NCBI GenBank assembly: GCA_004431415.1
Contig: QPMI01000602.1
Coordinates: 186,001 to 250,000, forward strand
Reading direction: 5' to 3'
DNA from: Cyanophora paradoxa
Taxonomy: Eukaryota > Glaucocystophyceae > Cyanophorales > Cyanophoraceae
Length of the DNA stretch: 64,000 nucleotides
Notes under the pieces: model-generated
The model's database searches: none
What the model was told of the DNA's origin: nothing
What the model saw: only the letters and a program-made list of their open reading frames with translations
Shown here: one piece after another, positions 51,766 through 60,437 of the stretch
How positions within the stretch are numbered: the stretch's first letter is position 1
Layout of the letters: each line of letters starts with the position of its first letter
Translations under genes and position numbers: made by a program

Positions 51766-52500
51766 TTAAAGCCAAACTCGTCTTTTATATACTGTGGGAG
51801 CTACTCCCTTTTCTACTTCAGCTTTAGTGGCACCAGGTTCAATGGTTCCCTTTTGGGTCTTTGTTTTCATTTCATCTACTGCTTGCTCATCGATTTGGGT
51901 CTCTTTCTTAGCAATAAACTGTTTATCTGGGACACCAGTAATGCCCATTTTATAAACTTCCTTTCGAAGCATCTCCTTTAGCTTAGCCCTCTCTTTCTTC
52001 TCAGTAACATACTGCTCCAAGGCACTGGATTTGGCTTCCAAGTCTTTGAGTTTAGCAGTCATCTCATCCCATTGAGCTTTGGGAATTCGATGAATATTTT
52101 GAGTGGGAGCAGTCTTATATGTGACTTCACCAGCCATAGACTGAATTACCTTGTCTGATTCCTTACTAAGACCTTCACCTTTGCGAGCCAGTGAAAGATC
52201 TTGCAAGCCTAGACCTTTATCATCAGCAGCACCAATAATTCGCCTGGCACCCTCAGCAACAGCTTTCATTTTTGAGGCTTCTGGTGAGATGTTGAGTTGG
52301 TCACTGGTTGAAGCCTGTGGGGCTTTGTCATCGACTGATTCCTCATAGGCAGCATTAAGAGGGTCTTCTTCTTGTTGTGAGGGCTTCACCTCATTCATAC
52401 CATTGAACTTCAGTGGTTCAGTGTTAATGGATCCATTGTTTCCACCACCTGAATAGCCAACAGCCCCAGCTGGGATCCCTATTTTTCGTTTGGGAGGCAT
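51766..52500 (-). CDS. Viral protein of unknown function, probably structural or DNA-associated
   Basis: 244 residues from MPPKRKIGIPAGAVGYSGGG to VAPTVYKRRVWL. A basic, glycine-rich N-terminus precedes a low-complexity stretch and a helical region (AQWDEMTAKLKDLEAKSSAL, about 140-160) likely to form a coiled coil. It sits between the packaging ATPase and small genes on the same strand, a position where such viruses often encode virion proteins, but there is no recognisable domain. Confidence 0.6.
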   Translation of the reverse strand: MPPKRKIGIPAGAVGYSGGGNNGSINTEPLKFNGMNEVKPSQQEEDPLNAAYEESVDDKAPQASTSDQLNISPEASKMKAVAEGARRIIGAADDKGLGLQDLSLARKGEGLSKESDKVIQSMAGEVTYKTAPTQNIHRIPKAQWDEMTAKLKDLEAKSSALEQYVTEKKERAKLKEMLRKEVYKMGITGVPDKQFIAKKETQIDEQAVDEMKTKTQKGTIEPGATKAEVEKGVAPTVYKRRVWL

Positions 52501-52528
52501 TGTATCTTTATTAGAATGAGAGATAATT

Positions 52529-53311
52529 TTATAAACCGCGTTTATATCTCATCAATTTATTGCTATGGATTTGGCTTTTCACTTCTTTAGGGGCTTCCTC
52601 TTTCTCTGGTGGTTTCAGTTCATCTTCTTTCTTTTTTGGCTTTCTGTGGAAGCGAGGAAATGGGAAATCTTTCACAAGCTCAGCTTTATCTACATAGTAT
52701 TTAACTGAGTAGTTTGCAGAGGACCAAATAATATACTGATAGGAGTGAACATACTCTTCAAACATCTTGTAAAAATCCTCTTTATTTCGCATTATATTGT
52801 ATTCTTCCTCTATGGCTTCCAGTTCTTTGCGATTTGCAGCACTTAAAAACATAGCATAGTCCGAATTAACTCGAATTGTTGAAGAAACCTTACGCAGTTT
52901 CTGAGTTATGCAAAAAATGCTTATTTGGGAATGGCGCCCACGCGAATACAGAGATCCTATTATTTTATCCCTGGTCAAATCGACTATTTCATTATCGATT
53001 AAATCATCTAAAACCACACATAACTGATTAACAGGTTCTCCCTTTTCTATTTTCTCTTGCCTCTCATCTAGCAATTTAGCAATGTAAGGGGCATCCCATT
53101 TTCCCAGTTGCAGTGTTGCCACTTTATCCCAGAAATGATTGAAGCTGGTTCCACTCACAACTAATACAACATCAATCTTTTTGGCATCATGCAGTTGCTT
53201 CAACCAATACTTTACAGCTTCTGATTTACCAGTGGCAGACTTGCCAATTGCTAATACACGAAATGGTGGTTCTATCATTTCACCAGCCACAAATTCATCC
53301 AAATCATTCAT
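52529..53311 (-). CDS. FtsK/HerA-type genome-packaging ATPase (A32-like)
   Basis: 260 residues. Walker A is GKSATGKS (23-30), Walker B is QLCVVLDDLID with D102/D103, and a downstream sensor-like ISIFCITQKLRKVSSTIR follows, in the usual A32 order. The C-terminal tail is basic and proline-rich (FHRKPKKKEDELKPPEKEEA). These ATPases pump DNA into preformed capsids of polintons, virophages and giant viruses. It lies directly upstream of a virion-type gene and downstream of the capsid gene on the same strand, a morphogenesis cluster. Confidence 0.92.
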   Translation of the reverse strand: MNDLDEFVAGEMIEPPFRVLAIGKSATGKSEAVKYWLKQLHDAKKIDVVLVVSGTSFNHFWDKVATLQLGKWDAPYIAKLLDERQEKIEKGEPVNQLCVVLDDLIDNEIVDLTRDKIIGSLYSRGRHSQISIFCITQKLRKVSSTIRVNSDYAMFLSAANRKELEAIEEEYNIMRNKEDFYKMFEEYVHSYQYIIWSSANYSVKYYVDKAELVKDFPFPRFHRKPKKKEDELKPPEKEEAPKEVKSQIHSNKLMRYKRGL

Positions 53312-53376
53312 TGTTGTATATCTTTCTAAATAAATACAGATAAAAATAATGCAGAGAGACTGAATATCGTAACAAT

Positions 53377-54747
53377 CTATAAATTAATTCTTCGGAGACC
53401 ATCCTTGTCCAAAATTATATAGCTATGCATGAGAGCGCGAACATTGACATCGATTACCTTATCTGAAGGCATGTAGAGGGTGAGGAAGGAAGAAGAGGAA
53501 TTTGTTAAATCGACATAACCAGACTGGGCAATATTTCGAATTGCCTTCTCTCCATCAATGCAGAAACTTAAACCTGAAAGGACATAGCGATCAGCAACCT
53601 TATCCATGTTAGAGCATTTGAAGGCATCAGCAATTAGCTCAGCACCTTTGAGTAGGGAAATTGGCTCAGTGGCATAAAGTCGCTGTCCATTAATTTCAAC
53701 AGTGAAAGTAATATCTTTGGAGTTGGCATAGGTCTTAAGAACACTGTGGGAGCCAGTGGATTTATCAACAGTTGCATTATCACGAACTGAAACAAGCAGA
53801 GCATAAACAAGACCTGAGATTTGAGAGAGGTTAATTCGATTGGGTTGGGCATTGCCCTTGGCAGGGAAAGCACTAGCATCTACAAATCCAATATCAAGGG
53901 AGGGAATAGCCATGCCAGTAGTCTTTACTTTTTCAATTACAGTAGCGAAAAGCTCATCAGAAACATTAATAGCATGCATGTAAAGGCGAGGAGAAGTAAT
54001 AGAAATGACAGGGGTTGTTGCACCAAGAGTAAAGTCTGTGATGTTTTGACCAACATTTGCCAGAACAGTTTCAGCAGGGGCAGTTCCAAGACCATCATCT
54101 TTTGAATAATCTACATCAGCTGCTGCAACAGTAAGACCACGACCACCATAGGAAGTTTCAACATAACCCTTTCCAGCATCCTTAAACCAAACAGTAACAA
54201 CCATTTCACCAGATAAAGCACCAAGGGGAAGGTAGTGATTTAGCCAAGGCACAGGGATTTCAACAAAGAATGAGCCACCAAGGCGGTTGGTTCCATGAGC
54301 AGGGATGCCATGAACCATGCCCATTGATTGCTTCTTTTTAGCTAGTTGATCCTCCGAATAATAGACCAGGGGGAAATGAGCAAGGAAATCAGAGGGAATG
54401 TGGTAGGTGTAAGATCCATAGGTAATTTCGAGTCGCTGAACTAAAGCACCAACTGGGCGAGTGTATCCATTGCGAACTAGGTCAGTATCACCAGCAAATG
54501 TGATGGCTGGAAGGTCGAAAGCAAGTTCGAGTTTTCCACAGAAATTGTAGCGAGGTAGCTTGAAGGAAATGCGATTTCCAACATTATTCTCAAAAGTATT
54601 GCTGGGATTCACAACAACTAGAACTGGCTTAGACTTGGATTCGAGACCAAGCATTAGGGAGTTATCCAGGAAAAAGGCTTTCGCCTCCTCTGGGGTTGTT
54701 AGGGCTTCTTTCAGCGAAAGTCTTTGAAGAGTGGAAGTGATATCCAT
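53377..54747 (-). CDS. Probable major capsid protein (double jelly-roll type)
   Basis: 456 residues from MDITSTLQRLSLKEALTTPE (ATG 54745-54747, preceded by TATAATAAAAGAGAATATA). The sequence is rich in beta-type segments (VGNRISFKLPRYNFCGKLEL, GALVQRLEITYGSYTYHIPS, FVEIPVPWLNHYLPLGALSG, MVVTVWFKDAG) with the spacing expected of two jelly rolls, and it lies between the ATPase and the minor capsid genes. Polinton-like virus major capsid proteins share this size, gene position and ...LPLGAL...-type strands. The assignment rests on context and general composition, not on a specific motif. If wrong, it would still be a virion protein. Confidence 0.72.
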   Translation of the reverse strand: MDITSTLQRLSLKEALTTPEEAKAFFLDNSLMLGLESKSKPVLVVVNPSNTFENNVGNRISFKLPRYNFCGKLELAFDLPAITFAGDTDLVRNGYTRPVGALVQRLEITYGSYTYHIPSDFLAHFPLVYYSEDQLAKKKQSMGMVHGIPAHGTNRLGGSFFVEIPVPWLNHYLPLGALSGEMVVTVWFKDAGKGYVETSYGGRGLTVAAADVDYSKDDGLGTAPAETVLANVGQNITDFTLGATTPVISITSPRLYMHAINVSDELFATVIEKVKTTGMAIPSLDIGFVDASAFPAKGNAQPNRINLSQISGLVYALLVSVRDNATVDKSTGSHSVLKTYANSKDITFTVEINGQRLYATEPISLLKGAELIADAFKCSNMDKVADRYVLSGLSFCIDGEKAIRNIAQSGYVDLTNSSSSFLTLYMPSDKVIDVNVRALMHSYIILDKDGLRRINL

Positions 54748-54800
54748 TATATTCTCTTTTATTATACTGCAACATAAAAAATCTACCAATGATCCTTAAT

Positions 54801-55832
54801 TTATGCGAAGCTTGTAATAACTGGATAGGAAGGGTGAAGCTGCGACATTCTCATCTTAAAGTATTCATAAACTGGGTCTCCTGCTGGCTCATCACCATAG
54901 CGAATTTCAAAGGTCAGATGAACAGGTTGACCCTCAAAATCAATTGGTTCATTTACAGCATTAACAATATCAACCGAGAAAGTGGATAATCCAACCTTCT
55001 TATTATAATATTTGTAAAGTGGGTGAGCTTCTGTTGAATTGTAAACAACATGCTCACCATAGTCTTTATCAGGGACCACTATTTTGTGAAAGTAACCAGT
55101 CAGAAGACCATCCCCACATTGAACCAGATCACCCAGCTCCTTTACTCTCACAAACAAAACACTGTCCCTGGTCTTCTCAGGCTCAAAAGAAGATATAATG
55201 CCATTCACTCGACCATCAGTAAAGATTCCATCAGTGAGAGCATCATAAACTTGGGATTTGATTGGGGAATTCCCATATCTTCCAGGATCAAGACCAAGCA
55301 GTCTAGCTGAACTCAATAGCTTTTGGATTGTTTGTTGGCTTGGGTTTACAGCAAGTGAGAAAGCCAGGTAAAAAGGCACTGCCGACTGGAATATAATTCG
55401 TTTCAGTGACTCATCCCATTTGCAGCGAATGGATGGTTGGGGAGTTCTGCCAATGAATTTTGAGTTGATTACATTCACCAGCTGTTGGTGGCTTTGGATG
55501 GGGGTCTCGCGATTTACCATGAATTGTTTCCATTGTTCAAAATCAGCAGCTGGGCGAGTTGTTGGAATTCCTGAGCTTCCAGCTCCTGGAGTTTGTTCAG
55601 AATAATAAATACTAAATGTGTTATCAACTGTTACATCTCCTGCTTTGGTTTCACCACTCACCATAGGGATGCTGTTATAAAATTCGGCTGAGACCAGTCT
55701 CACAGCCCTCACATTCTCATAAGTACTGGGGAGTCTAGCCACAAAGCTTGAAGTGGGACCATCACCAGAGATTGTATTAAATGAGCTAACCTCGATGTAA
55801 TCCACAGGCATTCTTCTTTTATCTATATTCAT
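54801..55832 (-). CDS. Probable minor capsid (penton-type) protein
   Basis: 343 residues beginning MNIDKRRMPVDYIEVSSFNT. The opening (IEVSSFNTISGDGPTSSFVA, RLPSTYENVRAVRLVSAEFY) parallels that of the divergent neighbour (VNIDSRDRSQGQNENSYRVT, TPVERPRECRVLYAEIPNSI), and both continue with beta-rich sequence, so the two are probably distant paralogues. Virophages and polinton-like viruses encode such jelly-roll penton or minor capsid proteins next to the major capsid gene. A second Met at residue 8 could be the true start, which would widen the gap to the neighbour. Confidence 0.65.
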   Translation of the reverse strand: MNIDKRRMPVDYIEVSSFNTISGDGPTSSFVARLPSTYENVRAVRLVSAEFYNSIPMVSGETKAGDVTVDNTFSIYYSEQTPGAGSSGIPTTRPAADFEQWKQFMVNRETPIQSHQQLVNVINSKFIGRTPQPSIRCKWDESLKRIIFQSAVPFYLAFSLAVNPSQQTIQKLLSSARLLGLDPGRYGNSPIKSQVYDALTDGIFTDGRVNGIISSFEPEKTRDSVLFVRVKELGDLVQCGDGLLTGYFHKIVVPDKDYGEHVVYNSTEAHPLYKYYNKKVGLSTFSVDIVNAVNEPIDFEGQPVHLTFEIRYGDEPAGDPVYEYFKMRMSQLHPSYPVITSFA

Positions 55833-55840
55833 ATATTAAA

Positions 55841-56773
55841 ATGAACCGGCTCGTTAATATTGATAGCAGGGATAGAAGCCAAGGACAAAATGAAAACTCT
55901 TACAGGGTCACCCTCACAACTCCAGTAGAGAGACCAAGGGAATGCAGGGTTCTATATGCAGAGATTCCAAACAGCATCTATAACAGTGTTGGAACTGATC
56001 ATCTAACAGTTCAGTTTAATTACCAAGATGGTTCATATAACCAAGTGATCACACAACAAGTGTATCCCCTTCCCAGTGGCTACATCAATCAGGGTCATTT
56101 TGGGGTAACACACCCTTATAATTACGGGCTGAACTATTCAAGCTTCCAAACAATTGCAGGCAAAACAGTAGCTTTTGAGTTCAAGATATTCTATAACCCA
56201 ACTACCTATAAAGTGGAGTTTTACAGTAACCATGAGTTTCGTTTTATTGCAAGCAACCAGAGAATAGGGAAGCTTTTGGGTGTAAGCTCTACTGAATATA
56301 CCAATGGGTATTATAGCACTCCTCCTGTTGGTGGATCTCCCTATCGACCTGAGAACCTTTTAAAGTATGATGGCAAACCTATTACACCTGATCACCCAGC
56401 ATGGGGAATCACCTTCTCAGGACCCAGACTCTCCTCTAAGCCCTTGCAATATTATTTTGACAGCAGGAAGATGTCTGATATGAATGCTGAGCAGTATCTG
56501 TACATGCATATTAAAGAGCTGTCCCCCTTTGCCAGCAGACACAATATAATTCCAAAATCGCAACCACAAAACCAGGGAGCTATCCTTAGATTGCAATTGA
56601 GTAAGGATATAGGGGGCTATGTTTACCATAGTGGTGAGCATGCAGAATTTATTCAAATCAATGACAGAAACCTGGTGATAAGGGAACTCACAGTTGAGTT
56701 TAAAGATTACTTTGGTGAACTGATTGATATGAATGGAATCGATAATTCGTTTCAGTTGGAGTTTATCGAATAA
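55841..56773 (+). CDS. Probable minor capsid / virion protein, paralogue of 54801-55832
   Basis: 310 residues from MNRLVNIDSRDRSQGQNENS. It keeps the 'SRDR...Y.V.L..P.....V....EIPNS.YN' opening seen in structural proteins of polinton-like and giant viruses. Beta-strand-rich throughout, with an aromatic tail (EFKDYFGELIDMNGIDNSFQ). The start codons of this gene and its divergent partner are only 8 bp apart. The 3' end overlaps the convergent patatin gene by 11 bp. Confidence 0.65.
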   Translation: MNRLVNIDSRDRSQGQNENSYRVTLTTPVERPRECRVLYAEIPNSIYNSVGTDHLTVQFNYQDGSYNQVITQQVYPLPSGYINQGHFGVTHPYNYGLNYSSFQTIAGKTVAFEFKIFYNPTTYKVEFYSNHEFRFIASNQRIGKLLGVSSTEYTNGYYSTPPVGGSPYRPENLLKYDGKPITPDHPAWGITFSGPRLSSKPLQYYFDSRKMSDMNAEQYLYMHIKELSPFASRHNIIPKSQPQNQGAILRLQLSKDIGGYVYHSGEHAEFIQINDRNLVIRELTVEFKDYFGELIDMNGIDNSFQLEFIE

Positions 56774-58107
56774 AGGCACCTGTAAAGTCCACTCTCATTG
56801 TGGGAGCATTCACATACACAAGGGGATAAATGCGAATATATTTAATTCTGAGAGAAAAACCTATGTAAAAAGCATCCTTGATGCTGAGAGGGAATCCACT
56901 CAATAAAGCCACATCACCTGAGTTGTGAGCATTGTTAATGTTCTCACAGACATACATTTTGTTTTGCCCATCTGATCGAATAAAAGACCAGTTGATCCCA
57001 TCAGTGGATGTTGCCACATTGAAAGTCTTAATAAAAGCATTGGTGTCACCTGAGCCATAGGCAATCACAGAGGAGAGTTCAAAAGTGTATGGGAAAGCAA
57101 CTTGAAGGTATTCAGTGGGGGTTTCCCATATCTGCTCAGGAGCATAGGCTCCAGCTTCCCAGCCAAATGCTGAAGGTCTAGCCATGAAAGGCTCTTTACC
57201 AGTCACAGAGGATGAGGCAGTGAAGGCATCATCTGCAAGCTGATACCAATTAGCATCCAAAGGTGGTGATGTAGTGAGAGTGGATGAGATGTAAGCCTTT
57301 GTAGGGTTCTTTAATTCATAGTTTGCTACTAGAATGCTGCAAAGCTTATTAATCATATCATTGTTTGCTGCTATGTATGTTTCTGTGAAAGAAAGCATAT
57401 CTGGGATTTTAGAAGTGTCATCCAGGGAGCTTACTATGTGATTCGGAAGAGGGACTGATAGCCTATAGTATCTCCCATAATCCTGATCATAGTTGTAGGG
57501 TAACAACTCCTCCATTTTATCAAGGGCAGAAAGCTCACTTGCAGCCATGAGCATGTTAATCAATGGGCTTCCATCTGTTGAGGCAATCCATGAGAGAATG
57601 CCCCAGCTGTTCACAGTCTCATAAGCATAACCCACATAGTCAGACTCTAAATGTGGGTCCACCTCTCCACAAGAGATGCTTATTACTATAATATCATCAT
57701 CATCACTGTAAATCTTCTTTGCATGGCTGTAACCACACACACTGGGATTATTGTTTCCCGAAATGGCACCATCAATGAGACAGACATATACTCCCCGATT
57801 GAAATCAACAATGCTTACAGGAGAGAAATATGTAGGAGCAGCAGAAGTAGCCCTAGCAGCAATCTTACAAGGCATAAAGTTGTAATTGTTATCATTTGTG
57901 ATAAATATTGGTTTCATATTCTGAGTATCAAAGGATGTAATCACAATGTCCTTTAGGGAATCTTGTATTAGTGATTCACCAGTAACTGAATTGATTGCAG
58001 TCTCCAAGGGTCCCACATCATACTTTGTATTAAAAAGGGCATTTTCGATTATATTTCGAGGATTTGCGAAAATCAAGGGCAGTTGAGTTAGGTAAATTGT
58101 TGCCGAT
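56763..58107 (-). pseudogene. Patatin-like phospholipase with F5/8C-like C-terminal domain, N-terminal half cut off
   Basis: The frame runs from about 58107 (ETLSATIYLTQLPLIFANPR) with no ATG, and a stop lies just upstream. It has the second half of a patatin: AARATSAAPTYFSPVSI, then VCLIDGAISGNNNPSV, the DGA/G motif carrying the catalytic Asp. The oxyanion glycine loop and GxSxG serine nucleophile that should precede it are missing. From about residue 275 of the remaining protein the sequence looks like a discoidin/F5-8C domain (GKEPFMARPSAFGWEAGAYA ... STDGINWSFIRSDGQ ... LRIKYIRIYPLVYVN). Intact viral patatins hydrolyse membrane lipids. The cut coincides with the switch to GC-rich DNA, pointing to interruption by an insertion. 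Confidence 0.8.
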
Positions 58108-58836
58108 AGGGTTTCCTAGCCGTTAGTGCTTCGTTTGCACTTCGTTCGCAGTAGTACCGTGACTTGACCCGCGGCTTCTCGCGATTTCCTGAGTCACTGT
58201 ACCCCTGTACGAAGATGCGACCCTAGCTACTTTTTCTGACTCTAGCTTGATACTTTCCGGTAGCCGTGTCCTAGGGTACACAGTAGTCTGTGATTAGCAG
58301 CTTTCTCTTGCAACGTGACAGCCTGCTCGCCTGCTGCTGGTACGCTACGGGAAGGTTGCTAAGGTCTACTGGGACGTATAAAACCTCCTAAAACATCCTC
58401 GCCGGGACCAGCGCACGCCAGCTGACGGACTTGCTGCGCACGTCCGTTGGCCGCGAGCGTGAACCCGCTGGACTACGAGGAGGCGAACGCTTGACGCTTT
58501 CGGAGAGCACCGCTACTGGCGGACGCACTCCGCTGACCCGCCTCGCCGCCGACGCTTCCCTTCTCGAAGCTTCGGACGCGCCTCCGCCGCTCACTCGCGC
58601 AGTTGGGGAGCAGCCCGCCGTACCGCGGCATCGGCTAGCTCCCTGGCTCATCGTTCGTGCCGCGCGCGCATCGGGGATCGGTTGCGGCGGTCCGACTCGA
58701 ACGACGGTCACGGGCCAGCTCGCGTACCGTACTGCGGTCGCGGCCCGACGGCAACGTCTACGTCGAACGACCGCGTGATGGAGCGCGAAGGCATGACTTC
58801 CGGCGAGATGGCCCGACCTTCCCCGGCCAACTGACA
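58108..58836 (+). other. Leader region of the GC-rich element
   Basis: The first 270 bp (to about 58380) show no gene. A TATA-like GACGTATAAAACCTCC lies at about 58373-58388. From about 58392 an ATG-less frame reads NILAGTSARQLTDLLRTSVG and onward to TGA at 58776-58778, which overlaps an ATG (TGATG). That frame encodes only 19 codons (MEREGMTSGEMARPSPAN) before the main gag-like frame. Either a decayed N-terminal region or a leader with short frames. Confidence 0.4.
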
Positions 58837-60437
58837 ATGCTCAACCGCACGGCCCGAGTCGCAGCGGCGCACGCCGAGGAGATCGCGCGCCGGCGGGTCA
58901 TGGGCGCGGAGCCGCCGCAGGCGATCAAGATGGAGGACGGCAAGATGGGCCACACCACCGGGATTCCCGTCTCGCCCAACGGCGTCTTCCAACATCACAA
59001 CGCCATCCGTTCGGCTACTCGCGGAGACAAGAAGTACTCCCTGCTGGACGACGGTTCGCAGGCGGCGTACCACGCCGTCGATTTCGGTGTCCGTTCGCTG
59101 CCGGCGGGACTAACGGAAGTCTACCGTTCGACGGTCGAGTTGCACCGGTCTCTCGTCGAAAACCTCGTCGACGCAGAGAGCGAGCTCACGAAGGCGAAGG
59201 CGACACTCGCGACGGCTACGGAGGAGGCGGCCAAGGAGGCGGCGCAGAAGGCCGTCCAGACGCGACAGGCCGTCGTCGACAAACTCCGGGCTGAGATGCC
59301 CTCGGACATTATTCGCGGCGTCCCCTCGTACATTAAGAGCCTCGTTCGCATGATTGACCCCGCTGAGCGCAAGCGTCTCAAGGAGGAGCTCATCGCGGCG
59401 TACGATGGCACTCAACTGGACCGTATTTTCGCCAACATCTGTGACCTCATCGCGTTCACTGACCTGCCGCGTGACAAGACGGGCCACACTGTGCAGGCGC
59501 TGGACGTCTATGACACGCTCGAGCAGCAGATCACGGAGCGCAAGACGCTACACCACGGCCTGTACTCCGGCCTCCCGTACGAGCAGCAGCGCAAGGCCAA
59601 TTACGACCTGGCGCTGAATCTACTGCCGAAGCTGAAGACGATGGCGCAGGACCTGTCGCCGACCGATGGGATGACTCCCAAGGACAAGGAGACCTGGTTT
59701 AACCTCTTCTGCACTCGTGCGCAGTCGCTCATTCGGGAGGCGGGCTTTCTGATTGTGACGACGACTGCTGGGGAGCCCTCGATTCCTACTGGGAATTCGA
59801 AGAAGGGCGCCAGCATCAACGCGGCGAACGTCGACGGGTACGATTACGACAACGATGGCGACGACGGGTACACGGCGCCGTACAGCGGCACTCCGTACAC
59901 CCCACCGCCTTCGTCGTCCCCTGCGCCCTCGGCCCCGCACTCGCAGTTACTCGGCTCTTCGGTCAATCTCGTCCACACGACGCCGTCGACCCCGCCGATA
60001 ACCAATCCGATCTACCAATCCGCCCTCCCCGCGCCCCAGCAGCCGGCGCCGGGCCACAAGCCCGTCCCCGGCTGCTGCGACTGGCACGCACCGGTGCCCG
60101 GGAAGGACTACGGCAATCGCCCGCCCATCGGCCGCCCCTACGATTACGCCCGTACGCAGACGGTCACGGCGATCCGTACGAGCCAGGGCTACCCGCGCGA
60201 CGCGCGCCCGAGGGTGAGGCCCGGCACCAACGATCACATTTGCACACGTTGTCGGTCGTTGGGAGCCGCGGACATCCATCACTACTCTGACGACTACCAC
60301 GAGTGTTGCTCTCACCCGTACCGTCGGGAACTACTCAAATTCGTCAACCAAGGCTGCCAAGACCCCGAGGTCCTGGCTGCGGCCCGCCTCTGCGGCCTCA
60401 TCCCTGGCGGCCCGCAGGCACCGTCCTACAACGCGGT
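58837..60437 (+). CDS. Gag-like protein, N-terminal part
   Basis: From MLNRTARVAAAHAEEIARRR (58837; the same frame is open further upstream) the protein has an Ala/Lys/Glu-rich coiled coil (SELTKAKATLATATEEAAKE). An all-helical capsid-like region follows (SYIKSLVRMIDPAERKRLKE ... NYDLALNLLPKLKTMAQDLS ... WFNLFCTRAQSLIREAGFLI), then a Pro/Ser/Tyr-rich linker and a Cys/His patch (HICTRCRSLGAADIHHYSDD then YHECC). The order of helical capsid-like domain, linker and zinc knuckles (in the next frame) is that of retroelement Gag. Coding sense passes to the -1 frame near 60437, at a run of five C. Confidence 0.6.

Larger units (their letters stand above)
40662..58107. mobile_element. Integrated polinton-like virus / virophage-type element (right end interrupted)
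   Basis: An abrupt AT-rich, intron-free block with compact genes on both strands. It carries the core set of polinton-like viruses: DD35E integrase, protein-primed PolB, Prim-Pol/SF3 helicase, FtsK/HerA-type ATPase, a probable jelly-roll capsid protein and two probable minor capsid proteins. Its promoter module and dyad repeats are not seen in the host block. No long terminal inverted repeats or Ulp1-type capsid protease gene were found. The patatin gene at the right is cut, so part of the element probably lies beyond the window. Damage (helicase frameshift) suggests a resident and possibly inactive copy. Confidence 0.9.

Noticed and set aside
58108..58400. 5' LTR of a retrotransposon
   Set aside because: A TATA-like box is present, but no second copy, primer-binding site or TG...CA ends can be verified inside the window.
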